64,000 nucleotides of DNA from Brachybacterium sp. YJGR34 (GTDB lineage Bacteria; Actinomycetota; Actinomycetes; Actinomycetales; Dermabacteraceae): positions 186,001-250,000 of the forward strand of contig NZ_PNFB01000004.1 in NCBI RefSeq assembly GCF_003347015.1, written 5' to 3'. The notes under the pieces are model-generated. The model had not been told where the DNA came from, searched no databases, and saw only the letters and a list, made by a program, of their open reading frames with translations. Position numbers and translations under genes: made by a program. Numbering within the stretch: position 1 is the stretch's first letter; each line of letters starts with the position of its first letter. Positions 34,334 to 42,220 of the stretch are shown one piece after another.

Positions 34334-35312
34334 CTAGAAGACCCGGAAGCGTACGCCGTCTCCCACAGTGACCTCAGCGTGTCCCCCGATGGGAAGGGTC
34401 GCGAGCGGCATGGTGTGTCCGATGTCGGCGCCGGCCACGACGGGCTTTCCGATCAGGGCCGGTTGGCGGGCAACGATCTCGGAGAGCAGCTCCTCCGTCA
34501 TCGCTGACTGGCGTTGGAACCGGCCGACGACGAGTCCCTGGACGCCAGCGGCGTCGGGCAGCTGGAGCAGCGAGGTGAGGTTTCGAGCGAACTCTCTGGC
34601 ATCGCTGGCGGCGTCATCCTCGAGGACCAGCAGTGCGCCGTCCAACGAGGGCATGTACGGAGTGCCCTGCAACAGGTTGAGCGTGCAGAGGTTCGTGCCG
34701 ATGATGCGACCGACACCGACGCCCTCCGAGAGCGTCTGCCAGCCGGGGTTAGGTGCGGGGCGACGGTCGTCCTGATCTACGAACCACAGGTCATCCGTCC
34801 ATTCCGCCGACGGCTCGAGGTCGAACGGACCCTCCTCGCAGACGGCGCGACGGAACCACTCCTGGGTCTGCGTGAAGTGGTCTCGCATACCGAAGCTGGA
34901 CCAGTGGGGGCCGCTGTAGGTGACGAGGCCGGTGCGCGCGAGGATCGCGCACTGCAATGCGGTGATATCGGAGTAGCCGCAGAGAACCTTGGGGTTCGCG
35001 GCGATGAGGTCGAAGTCGAGAATGGGGGAGCAGCTCATTGCTGTTGAAGCCGCCGATCACGGTGAGGATCGCCCGAACATCCTGGTCAGAGAACGCGTCA
35101 TGGAGGTCTGCGACCCGCGAGTCGATGGACGAGGAGTCGAAGCGATCCCGCTCGTCCACGTGCTGCCCGTAGGTCAGGCGAAGCGACATTTCCTCGAAGC
35201 GTTCTTCGATGATCCGCGCGTGGTCGAACTCCATCACCATGGCGCGAGACTGCGCCGGTGCGACGACGCGCACCTGATCGCCGGGGCGAAGTCGAGGACG
35301 AGAGGGAGGCAT
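34334..35312 (-). pseudogene. Frameshifted LD-carboxypeptidase (peptidase family S66)
   Basis: Two overlapping frames together make one S66 peptidase, a serine enzyme that trims the terminal D-Ala from muropeptides (or, in MccF relatives, cleaves peptide antibiotics). The first frame (from ATG 35312) carries RPGDQVRVVAPA and GGFNSNELLP. The sequence then continues in the next frame with ILDFDLIAANPKVLCGYSDI, which holds the nucleophile Ser in GYSD, and later LLVLEDDA and ADIGHTMP with the Glu and His. The shift falls in a run of five G (plus strand, 35024-35028); with four, the frames join perfectly. The total length of 979 bases is one more than a multiple of three. It could be a recent mutation, phase variation at the homopolymer, or a sequencing error. 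Confidence 0.82.
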
Positions 35313-35319
35313 GGGCAGG

Positions 35320-35325
35320 ACCCTA
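35320..35325 (-). promoter_or_regulatory. -10 element of the LD-carboxypeptidase gene
   Basis: TAGGGT seven bases before the ATG at 35312. Confidence 0.4.
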
Positions 35326-35464
35326 TCTACGGCGCGTCCAGGACGCTCCGCACACAGGGCGGCGGCCACGGAGGCACGATGCCACGCGCGCGAGCGTTGT
35401 ACTGGTCGCCCCGCGATCGCTGGTGACGAACGGGCCCGCTGCGCCATGAACTGTCGTCGATGGA

Positions 35465-35812
35465 TCAGCGCTGCATAGATTCCCCCGCGCCGATGAGCAC
35501 GCGGTGATCCGCGGCGGCCATCGGTTTCGCGTGGTCCGGTCTCGGACGCTCAGGAAGCTGATGGAGCACTACGGGCACATAATCCAGACCGAGGCGTAGA
35601 GCCACCGCGATCCGGTGGTTTCCGTCGAGGGTCGCAAAGAGCCGATTGAACCTGAGGTCGAGCGGCACGAGGATGCCTCGTCGTCCGATGTCCGTTGCGA
35701 GGTGGTCGAGGTGCGACGGAGTGTCGACGAGGGCTGAACCGACCAACTCCCGGTCCACGGCCCTGTACCGAGCCACCAAGGAGGTGGGGAGCTGGACGAC
35801 GGTGGTTCGCAT
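35465..35812 (-). CDS. Small ParB/sulfiredoxin-like protein
   Basis: A 115-residue protein. The middle part, IGRRGILVPLDLRFNRLFAT followed by LDGNHRIAVALRLG, resembles the ParB N-terminal domain, where the final GNHR/GxxR motif binds nucleotide. Many such stand-alone domains are nucleases, kinases or CTP-binding switches outside chromosome partition. No helix-turn-helix follows, so it is not a full ParB. The ATG has a -10 six bases upstream. Confidence 0.58.
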   Translation of the reverse strand: MRTTVVQLPTSLVARYRAVDRELVGSALVDTPSHLDHLATDIGRRGILVPLDLRFNRLFATLDGNHRIAVALRLGLDYVPVVLHQLPERPRPDHAKPMAAADHRVLIGAGESMQR

Positions 35813-35818
35813 CGGGCG

Positions 35819-35824
35819 AGCGTA
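35819..35824 (-). promoter_or_regulatory. -10 element of the ParB-like gene
   Basis: TACGCT six bases before the ATG at 35812. Confidence 0.4.
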
Positions 35825-35897
35825 CCGATGCGGCCCCGGGATCGACGACCAATTGTGGCTCCCGGCCAGCAGGGTTTCCTTTCGCAGCCGTGCCTGT

Positions 35898-36422
35898 CTA
35901 GCCGGCTTGAAGTGAGCGGAGACGCTGGGCGATCGCGGCCACCTGCTCCGGATCGTCGGTACACCGAGCGTCGACGATCAGCGCGTCCTCATCGGTCGGA
36001 GGCTCGAAGGTCGCGCGATGCTCCCGAAGGACAGCGTCCGTGACGTCGTGACGGTCGAGGGATCTCCTGGTGGCGCGAACTCGTTCGTCCTGCAGGGCGG
36101 CGCTGATCTGGACCCAGACGAGCGCGAAGGGCACCCCCGACCGCTCGGCGACGTCCCGCCATCCCTCGCGGATGAAACGTGGCGAACCGGTGTCGTCCAC
36201 GACCACGTGATGACCCGCCTCGAGGAGCTCGTGACCGCGCTCGTGGGCCATCCGGTTCGTCGTCGCCCACTCCTCGAGCGGGATGCCCTGTCCACCGTCC
36301 AGACCGCGCTCCTCGTTGAGGAGGTCGAGGCTGACCACACGTGCGGGCAGCGCCTCAGCCAGCCGGGCGGCCAGGGTGCTCTTGCCCGAGAACGAGAGAC
36401 CGCACATCAGCGTCAGAGTCAT
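35898..36422 (-). CDS. Small P-loop kinase (AAA_33 type)
   Basis: A 174-residue protein. Walker A is GLSFSGKST near residues 8-16, the base or Walker B is in VVVDDTGSPRF near 75-85, and a basic lid RATRRSLDRHD lies near 120. This is the plan of small kinases that phosphorylate polynucleotide ends, sugars or antibiotics such as chloramphenicol. The substrate is unknown. A good promoter precedes it. Confidence 0.7.
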   Translation of the reverse strand: MTLTLMCGLSFSGKSTLAARLAEALPARVVSLDLLNEERGLDGGQGIPLEEWATTNRMAHERGHELLEAGHHVVVDDTGSPRFIREGWRDVAERSGVPFALVWVQISAALQDERVRATRRSLDRHDVTDAVLREHRATFEPPTDEDALIVDARCTDDPEQVAAIAQRLRSLQAG

Positions 36423-36428
36423 CCCGGC

Positions 36429-36434
36429 AACCTA
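36429..36434 (-). promoter_or_regulatory. Promoter of the small kinase gene
   Basis: TAGGTT six bases before the ATG at 36422, with GCGACA (36452-36457, minus strand) 17 bases further upstream as -35. This is one of the clearest promoters in the window. Confidence 0.5.
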
Positions 36435-36471
36435 TCGCCGGCCGGAGCCCCTGTCGCCGTGAACAGTGCAG

Positions 36472-37257
36472 TCACCCGTCCAAGCGACACAGCTCGGGAA
36501 CGGCCTGCACCTGTTCGGTGAGCAGGTCGTTGGTGTAGATGCCGCCGTGCGCGTCGATGCGCGTGCCTCCGAGCTTGTCGATGTACCGTCCGCCGGCTTC
36601 AGTGGTGAGCAGGACTTGTGGAGCGTGGTCCCAGATCTCTCCTGCGGGGGCGACGACGGCATCGACCCGGCCTTCGACGAGAGCGATGATGTCGCCCAGA
36701 GGGTCGGCGACCCAGTGCCCGTGCCGAGCGATCGCGCTGGCCATCTCGGAGCCGGGAGCGACGAAGCCGCCGATGCGTGCGTCGGCGAGCACGTCGGTCC
36801 GTGACACCGCGAGCCGTGTGGCGGTCTGCTGGGCTCGGCCCGTGGGAGAGGACCAGGCGCCGAGGCCGCGGACGGCCCACCAGCGCCGGCGCTCGGTCGG
36901 CCGGGTGATGACGGCGATCTCCACCTCGCCGTCCACGGCGAGGGCGATGTGCGTGCCCCAGGATCGCTGCCCGGCCAGGAACGGCTCGGTGCCGTCGATC
37001 GGATCGAGGATCCACTGCCGATGACGTCCGGAGGCGACGGTCCCGCTCTCCTCGCTCAGCACGCCGTCGCCGGGTCGCTGGGCGCGCAGGATGTCCACCA
37101 GTGCTTCCTCGACGGCGAGGTCGGCCGCGCTGACCATGGTGCCGTCGTCCTTTCGTGCTGTGGCGAGCGATCGTGGGAAATGTCGAGCACTGATCGAGTC
37201 GGCGACGTCGGCGAGCCGGTGGGCCAGCTCGACATCATCGTTCTGCGGAGACGTCAT
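36472..37257 (-). CDS. Inositol monophosphatase-family phosphatase
   Basis: A 261-residue magnesium-dependent phosphatase. All motifs are present: SEESG with the first metal-binding Glu (near residue 69), WILDPIDGTEPF with two Asp ligands (near 82-93), and WDHAPQVLL (near 209) with the last Asp. Relatives act on inositol phosphate, histidinol phosphate, 3'-phosphoadenosine phosphate or fructose bisphosphate. The sequence does not decide among these, and no histidine-pathway gene is near. The start overlaps the stop of the GNAT gene by four bases, so the two are coupled. Confidence 0.85.
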   Translation of the reverse strand: MTSPQNDDVELAHRLADVADSISARHFPRSLATARKDDGTMVSAADLAVEEALVDILRAQRPGDGVLSEESGTVASGRHRQWILDPIDGTEPFLAGQRSWGTHIALAVDGEVEIAVITRPTERRRWWAVRGLGAWSSPTGRAQQTATRLAVSRTDVLADARIGGFVAPGSEMASAIARHGHWVADPLGDIIALVEGRVDAVVAPAGEIWDHAPQVLLTTEAGGRYIDKLGGTRIDAHGGIYTNDLLTEQVQAVPELCRLDG

Positions 37258-37811
37258 GGAGCCTCATGGCCCCAGGCCCACAGCGGTCGGTTCTCGGTGC
37301 CGGGCAAGATCGTCTCGCCCGGTCGGGCCCATGCCATGACCACCCCCTTCGAGGCGGCTCGGACCTCCTCGAAGCCTCGCGACCTGTACAGCTCCGCCGC
37401 CGGTGCATTGGTTGCGTCGACATGGAGGCTCAGCCTCGGGACCTGCAGTTCGTCGGCGCGACGCAGCAGTTCGTCGAGCAGACGGCTGCCGATGCCTGCC
37501 CGTCGGAACCCCTCGTTGACGGCCAGGACGAGCTCTGGGGTGGAATCGTCGACGTATCCCGCGCGAGCGGTCTCCCGAGTGAAGAGACGGAACCAGGCGG
37601 CGCCGCAGACCGCCGTCCCCTCGACGGCGATCATCCCGGTATCGCCTATGCGGGTTCCGAAGCCATCCACATAGGAGTCGGGACCGCCCGCCCGGACGTG
37701 CTCCTGGTACGCCCTCTCGTCCCATGGCTCGTGCCATCGCCATGCGGCGTGAACTGCGCGTCTCAGCTCCGGCTCGTCCGTGGGTACGGCACGACGCAAC
37801 GTCACAGTCAT
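37254..37811 (-). CDS. GNAT-family N-acetyltransferase
   Basis: A 185-residue acetyltransferase. The acetyl-CoA motif is EGFRRAGIGSRLLDELLRRA near residue 105, with the R/QxxGxG/A pattern seen in RAGIGS, and motif B is in LHVDATNAPAAELYRSRGF, the usual YxxxGF end. It transfers an acetyl group to an amine of unknown identity; resistance or metabolite modification are both possible. The ATG at 37811 is chosen over a much longer frame because TACGGT lies seven bases upstream. It shares four bases with the IMPase start. Confidence 0.85.
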   Translation of the reverse strand: MTVTLRRAVPTDEPELRRAVHAAWRWHEPWDERAYQEHVRAGGPDSYVDGFGTRIGDTGMIAVEGTAVCGAAWFRLFTRETARAGYVDDSTPELVLAVNEGFRRAGIGSRLLDELLRRADELQVPRLSLHVDATNAPAAELYRSRGFEEVRAASKGVVMAWARPGETILPGTENRPLWAWGHEAP

Positions 37812-37818
37812 GGCGGGA

Positions 37819-37824
37819 ACCGTA
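37819..37824 (-). promoter_or_regulatory. -10 element of the GNAT-IMPase operon
   Basis: TACGGT seven bases before the ATG at 37811. Confidence 0.4.
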
Positions 37825-37872
37825 GCAATCAGGGATCGCGCCATGTGCAGCTCCACGCACTGCGCCGTGGCC

Positions 37873-38340
37873 TCATGATGGCGGTATGCCTCGGTCCCCG
37901 TTGAGGCGGGGACCCGGAACGTTGATGGCGTACGGCGGGAACAGCAGGAGAGCTTCGATAGCCAGGGGAGAGAGCTGTTCGCGGGAGGGAGCGTCGGCGA
38001 GCACCACGCCGGATACGTCCTCGTCGACGATGTCGACACGAAGGGTGCCGGTGACCTGTACCTCGGCGATCCAGCCTTCATGGAGTAAGTCGATCGGGAG
38101 GCCTTCGGCATCCGCAGTGACGTGGATGCTGAAGGAGCACATCCTCAGGACGCCGGTGAGCTCGACGCCCGTCTCCTCGTGCAGCTCGCGGCGAAGTGTC
38201 TGCTCCGTCGTCTCCCCGGCCTCGGGGGTGCCGCCGGGAAGGTCCAGCAGCCCGGTGTATGGTCCGCGCGTTTTGCGGACGAGAACCAGACGGCCGTCCT
38301 GCTGCCACAGTCCGTACACACCGCGATGAGCCGCCATCAT
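37873..38340 (-). CDS. Nudix hydrolase
   Basis: A 155-residue protein with a full Nudix box, GGTPEAGETTEQTLRRELHE followed by ETGVEL (about residues 36-61), giving the REUXEEXGU metal site. The edge strand before it (LVLVRKTRGPYTGLLDLPGG) is typical. It cleaves a nucleoside diphosphate linked to another group; the substrate is unknown. Start: two ATG codons in a row at 38340, with no clear -10 close by, unlike its neighbours. Confidence 0.85.
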   Translation of the reverse strand: MMAAHRGVYGLWQQDGRLVLVRKTRGPYTGLLDLPGGTPEAGETTEQTLRRELHEETGVELTGVLRMCSFSIHVTADAEGLPIDLLHEGWIAEVQVTGTLRVDIVDEDVSGVVLADAPSREQLSPLAIEALLLFPPYAINVPGPRLNGDRGIPPS

Positions 38341-38400
38341 GGTCTGAGCACAGCACAGGCGCGCGTGTCGCCGTCGACAGGTCCGCTGTCCGGCCTGTGC

Positions 38401-39045
38401 TCAGAGGTCGTGAGCGGAGCCGCAGAGCTGCCGTCCTGCCTCAGTGACGATCTCCGTGGTGAAGGCGAGCAGATGCGGGCGCTCGCGTCCGATCACTTCG
38501 GAAAGGTGCACGATGTCGTCCCGCACGCCGGTCTGTGGACGAGGACGGTCGATCCGTTCGTACCCCCTGGTCAGGAGCGCCTCAGCGAGGTCATCACGTC
38601 CTCTCCTGACAGCCTTGATGGTGGCCAGGGCGTTCTGGGCGGCGCTCTCATACGGATCCCATTCCTGGACCTGCGGGACCGTAGGGCCCTCGACTGCGCC
38701 GTCAGCGGTCGTGCGCACCTCGAGATCCAGGGGCCACCAGAGGGGGACGGCGAGGAGCCGAGCGAAGATGAGCCGCCGAGTCCTGGACGTCTGGTCCTCG
38801 CGGTCGATGCGGAAGGAGAGCAGGGGCTGCACCGACGCGATGACTGCGGATGACGAGCCGATGGCTTCCCCGAAACGGCCGCGTGGAACCGTCCACAGGA
38901 GATCGATGTCGCTGAACTCATCGGCACCACCGGTCGCGAGGGACCCCTGGATGTCGGCGTGAGATCCGGGGCATGCACTCGTGAGAGCCGTGGTGAACCG
39001 GCGTGCCAGCTCGAGACGATCTTTCGGTGCGGGAGCCGTCGTCAT
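38401..39045 (-). CDS. Nucleotidyltransferase-fold protein
   Basis: A 214-residue protein. IQGSLATGGADEFSDIDLLW near residues 33-52 is the nucleotidyltransferase signature (GS...SDxD), with two Asp in SDIDLLW; a third acidic residue is likely in WWPLDLEVRT near 105. The C-terminal 80 residues form helices. The arrangement is like aminoglycoside or lincosamide nucleotidyltransferases and like minimal-nucleotidyltransferase toxins. Which of these applies cannot be told. No HEPN partner gene lies next to it. Confidence 0.75.
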   Translation of the reverse strand: MTTAPAPKDRLELARRFTTALTSACPGSHADIQGSLATGGADEFSDIDLLWTVPRGRFGEAIGSSSAVIASVQPLLSFRIDREDQTSRTRRLIFARLLAVPLWWPLDLEVRTTADGAVEGPTVPQVQEWDPYESAAQNALATIKAVRRGRDDLAEALLTRGYERIDRPRPQTGVRDDIVHLSEVIGRERPHLLAFTTEIVTEAGRQLCGSAHDL

Positions 39046-39051
39046 GGCTGC

Positions 39052-39057
39052 ACGCTA
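39052..39057 (-). promoter_or_regulatory. -10 element of the nucleotidyltransferase gene
   Basis: TAGCGT six bases before the ATG at 39045. Confidence 0.45.
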
Positions 39058-39122
39058 GTGGACCGGCGAGCGCGCGACCGAGCACCCGGAGCACGTATCG
39101 CCGCTCAGGCCACGAGGCTCCG

Positions 39123-39128
39123 TAGACT
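39123..39128 (+). promoter_or_regulatory. -10 element of the plus-strand Nudix gene
   Basis: TAGACT six bases before the ATG at 39135. The same stretch also contains GGAG placed to serve an ATG at 39141, so the start is open to two readings. Confidence 0.4.
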
Positions 39129-39134
39129 CCGGAG

Positions 39135-39599
39135 ATGCCGATGTCGGATTATGTCGCCTCCCTCCGCTCGCGGATCGGGAACGATCTCCTCCTCCTGCCC
39201 GGCGTCACCGCCGTGATCCGTGAGGGGGATCGCTACCTGCTCGCCCGGCATCGCGACTCGGATCCGTGGAGCCTCATCGGCGGTGGCGTCGAGCCGGGTG
39301 AAGAACCCGCCGATGCCCTCGTGCGCGAGGTCGTCGAGGAGATCGGCGCCGAGATCCGCATCCGAGGGATCGTCGGCGCGTACGGCGGGCCGCCGATGAC
39401 TGTCACCTACCCGAACGGGCACCAGGTCGGTTACGTGACCGTCGCGTATGACTGCGAGCTGCTGACCGCGGCGCGCCCCGATCAGGACGAGGTGTCGCAG
39501 CTGGGGTGGTTTCCGCAGTCAGCCATCGCCTCCCTGCCGCGCCAGACGTGGATCGATCGCGTCATCGACGACGCGGCCCTGCCACAGCCTCGGCGATGA
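39135..39599 (+). CDS. Nudix hydrolase
   Basis: A 154-residue protein with a Nudix box GGGVEPGEEPADALVREVVE followed by EIGAEI (about residues 48-73). The preceding HRDSDPWSLIGG and the later QDEVSQLGWF match the group near ADP-sugar and nucleoside triphosphate hydrolases of unknown substrate. The start at 39135 fits a leaderless message; 39141 fits a ribosome site (GGAG). The DUF402 gene follows at once; its alternative start at 39596 would overlap this stop. Confidence 0.85.
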   Translation: MPMSDYVASLRSRIGNDLLLLPGVTAVIREGDRYLLARHRDSDPWSLIGGGVEPGEEPADALVREVVEEIGAEIRIRGIVGAYGGPPMTVTYPNGHQVGYVTVAYDCELLTAARPDQDEVSQLGWFPQSAIASLPRQTWIDRVIDDAALPQPRR

Positions 39600-39628
39600 C
39601 ACGACCGACGACCACCCCGGAGGACTCC

Positions 39629-40186
39629 ATGGACACCGCCGCCGCTCACGCCCTCGAGCAGGTGACCGTGTGGCACCGCAGCGGGCAGGAGTGCCGGGGC
39701 GTGCGGCTCGGCTCCGTCATCGCCTACGACGTGCGGATCCTCCCGGAATATCGGATCGAGGGCGGGGGCGAGATCGACCGGTGCTTCGTGCTCCCGGACG
39801 AGGGCATCCAGCTGAGGCGACCGACGAACTGGGCCCCTCCGCTGGCAGGCGGGTGGTACATCGACCTCGTCGAGCTGGACACCGATGAGCAGGGCCGGAT
39901 CGTGGTGCGTGACCTCGACGTCGATCTCGTGGTGCATCCCGTCGGGCGGCGCTACGAGATCCTCGACCTCGACGAGTTCGCCGACGCGATGGAGTCCGGG
40001 ACGATCAGCCAGGACACCGGGCTGCGCGTGCTCCGGCAGACCCAGCGCTTCATCGATCGCCACCTGCTGGAGCGCGGCGCCGGACCGGAGGACGCATGGC
40101 CGGACTTCCCGCCGGCGGCGATCCGTCCTCTGCTGGACGTGCCCCTCCCTGACCAGGACACGAGCGCTGGTACTGTCCCGAGGTGA
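39629..40186 (+). CDS. DUF402 domain protein (second copy in window)
   Basis: A 185-residue protein. The DUF402 core is visible as WYIDLVELDTDEQGRIVVRD, then DVDLVVHPVGRRYEILDLDE, a row of Asp that would bind metal and phosphate. It resembles nucleoside tri- and diphosphatases of this family. GGAGG five bases before ATG 39629 supports this start over 39596. It forms an operon with the Nudix gene, which suggests joint removal or processing of nucleotides; that link is inferred. Its 3' end contains the promoter of the HAD gene. Confidence 0.75.
   Translation: MDTAAAHALEQVTVWHRSGQECRGVRLGSVIAYDVRILPEYRIEGGGEIDRCFVLPDEGIQLRRPTNWAPPLAGGWYIDLVELDTDEQGRIVVRDLDVDLVVHPVGRRYEILDLDEFADAMESGTISQDTGLRVLRQTQRFIDRHLLERGAGPEDAWPDFPPAAIRPLLDVPLPDQDTSAGTVPR
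40171..40176 (+). promoter_or_regulatory. Promoter of the HAD gene inside the DUF402 gene
   Basis: TACTGT six bases before the GTG at 40183, with CTGACC (40149-40154) 16 bases upstream as -35. Confidence 0.45.
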
Positions 40187-41007
40187 CCTACCGACTCGTC
40201 GCCACCGACCTCGACGGCACCCTCCTGCACGACGACCTCAGCGTCAGCCCGCGCACCCGCGCCGCACTCGACGCCGTGCGTGCCGCGGGCGTACCCGTCG
40301 TCCCCGTCACCGCCCGCCAGCCCGAGGGCGTCCGGGACATCGCCGAGCAGGCCGGGATCGACGGCTGGGTGCTGTGCAGCAACGGCTCCCTCGCCCTCCA
40401 CTGGCGCACCGGCGAGCGGCTGTTCGAGCAGGCGATCGCCGTCGAGGCCCAGCAGGAGCTGGCCGCGGCGCTGAACGAGCGCATCCCCGGCCTGCTCTAC
40501 GCGAGCGTCCGCCAGGGTGGGGAGGTCTTCCTCGCCGAGCACGACTACGCGCGCTCGGCCACCTACGCCGACCACAAGCGCGACCCGGAGTCCATGGCGG
40601 TCGCCGTGCTCGAGGACGTCCTGGCCGAGCCCAGCCTCAAGCTGGTGGTCCGTCACCTCTCGCGCACGCCCGCCGAGCTGCTCGAGGCCGCCCGGGAGCT
40701 GGGGGTCGACGGTGTCGAGCTCACCCACTCCGACGCCCCTTTCCTCGAGGTGCAGCCCGCCGGGGTCACCAAGGCGAGCTCCCTGGCCCGCCTCTGTGAG
40801 GAGCTGGGCGTGGACCGCAGCGAGGTCGTCGCCTTCGGTGACGCCCCCAACGACCTCGAGATGGTCGGCTGGGCAGGGCACGGCGTCGCGGTCGCGGGAG
40901 CCGACGCGGCGGTGGCCCGCGCCGCCGCGGAGGTCACGGGCTCCAACAACGCCGACGGTGTCGCCCAGGTGCTCGAGCGGATGCTGGAGCAGGGGGAGCT
41001 GGGCTGA
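40183..41007 (+). CDS. HAD-superfamily hydrolase, Cof type
   Basis: A 274-residue phosphatase starting at GTG 40183, which overlaps the DUF402 stop. Motif I is TDLDGTLL (nucleophile Asp near residue 9), motif II lies in VVPVTARQPEGV (Thr), motif III is Lys in PAGVTKASSL, and motif IV is VVAFGDAPNDLEMV, all standard for the Cof/IIB group with its C2B cap. Such enzymes remove phosphate from sugar phosphates or flavin. The substrate is unknown. Confidence 0.88.
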   Translation: MTYRLVATDLDGTLLHDDLSVSPRTRAALDAVRAAGVPVVPVTARQPEGVRDIAEQAGIDGWVLCSNGSLALHWRTGERLFEQAIAVEAQQELAAALNERIPGLLYASVRQGGEVFLAEHDYARSATYADHKRDPESMAVAVLEDVLAEPSLKLVVRHLSRTPAELLEAARELGVDGVELTHSDAPFLEVQPAGVTKASSLARLCEELGVDRSEVVAFGDAPNDLEMVGWAGHGVAVAGADAAVARAAAEVTGSNNADGVAQVLERMLEQGELG

Positions 41008-41046
41008 GACGAGGGCTCCCGCGCCTCGTCCGTCGGAACCCGCTCG

Positions 41047-41052
41047 TAGAGT
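41047..41052 (+). promoter_or_regulatory. -10 element of the sbcDC operon
   Basis: TAGAGT seven bases before the ATG at 41060. Confidence 0.4.
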
Positions 41053-41059
41053 CGAGCCC

Positions 41060-42220
41060 ATGAGAATCCTGCACACCTCGGACTGGCACCTGGGGCGCAC
41101 GCTGCACAAGGTCGACCTCCACGAGCACCAGGCTGCCTTCCTCGACTGGCTGGTGGACCTGGTGATCGAGCGCGAGGTCGACGTGGTCGTCATCCCCGGC
41201 GACGTGTACGACCGCGCCGTCCCCGCCGTCTCGAGCGTGACCCTGCTGGACGGGGCGCTCGGACGCCTCGCCGAGCACGCCACCGTGGTGGTCACCTCCG
41301 GCAACCACGACTCTCCCGAGCGGCTCGGCTTCGGGCGCGACCTCATGCGGCCCGGCATCCATCTGCTCACCGACGTCGCCGGCATCGAGCACCCGGTCGC
41401 CGTCGAGGACGAGCACGGCGAGGTGCTGTTCTTCGGCCTGCCCTACCTGGAGCCGGACCGGGCACGGATCGAGCTGGTGGACGCGGGGGAGCCGCCGCTG
41501 GCCCGCAGCCATGAGGCGGTCACCCGCGCCGCCCTCGAGCGGGTGCGCGAGCGGGCCGCCGCGCATCCCGGCGCCCGCACGGTCGTCCTCGCCCACACCT
41601 TCGTCACCGGGGGCCAGGGCAGCGACTCCGAGCGCGACCTGACCGTCGGCGGCGTCGACTCGGTCCCCGCCGGCGTGCTGGGCGGCATCGACTATCTCGC
41701 GCTCGGCCACCTGCACGGCTGCCAGGACCTCACCCGCACCGTCGGCGCCCCCGCCTGGTACTCCGGCTCTCCGCTGGCCTTCTCCTTCTCCGAGCGGACC
41801 CAGCGCAAGGCGGTGCTGCTGGTGGATCTCGGCGCCCCCGGCGCCGCGGTGAGCGTGGAGCGGGTCCCCACCCCGATCCCGCGGCCCCTCACCGAGCTCC
41901 GCGGCACCCTCGAGGAGATCCTCGCCCGCCGCGATGAGCACGCCGGCGACTGGCTGAAGGCCGTCGTCACCGACACCTCCCGCGCGCCCCACCTGCAGGA
42001 GCAGCTCCGGGACGCCTACCCCCACCTGCTGCTGACGGAGTACGCCCCCGAGGGCCGCAGCGCCCACGAGAGCACCCCGGTGGTGCGTCGCGAGGCGAAC
42101 CCGCTGGAGGTGATGGACGAGTTCCTCACCGCCGTCACCCACGCCGCCCCCACCACCGCGGAGCACGCGGTGCTCGAGCGCGCCTACACCCGGGCGCGGG
42201 ACCTGAAGGAGGCCTCGTGA
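41060..42220 (+). CDS. sbcD: Exonuclease SbcCD subunit D
   Basis: A 386-residue Mre11-like nuclease. The metal-binding motifs occur in order: SDWHLGR (residue about 7), PGDVYDRA, SGNHDSPERL, VLAHTF and LGHLHG. The capping domain follows (about residues 275-386). It forms a complex with SbcC that cuts hairpins and DNA ends during repair and replication. Its stop overlaps the GTG start of sbcC by four bases (GTGA). It is leaderless from the promoter at 41047. Confidence 0.93.
   Translation: MRILHTSDWHLGRTLHKVDLHEHQAAFLDWLVDLVIEREVDVVVIPGDVYDRAVPAVSSVTLLDGALGRLAEHATVVVTSGNHDSPERLGFGRDLMRPGIHLLTDVAGIEHPVAVEDEHGEVLFFGLPYLEPDRARIELVDAGEPPLARSHEAVTRAALERVRERAAAHPGARTVVLAHTFVTGGQGSDSERDLTVGGVDSVPAGVLGGIDYLALGHLHGCQDLTRTVGAPAWYSGSPLAFSFSERTQRKAVLLVDLGAPGAAVSVERVPTPIPRPLTELRGTLEEILARRDEHAGDWLKAVVTDTSRAPHLQEQLRDAYPHLLLTEYAPEGRSAHESTPVVRREANPLEVMDEFLTAVTHAAPTTAEHAVLERAYTRARDLKEAS

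Noticed and set aside
35465-35812. ParB-like gene as a partition system or plasmid remnant
   Set aside because: Only the short N-terminal-type domain is present, with no helix-turn-helix, no ParA and no parS-like repeats.
36472-37257. Assignment of the IMPase-family gene as histidinol-phosphatase (hisN)
   Set aside because: No histidine genes nearby and the motifs are shared by several IMPase subfamilies, so a gene symbol is not justified.
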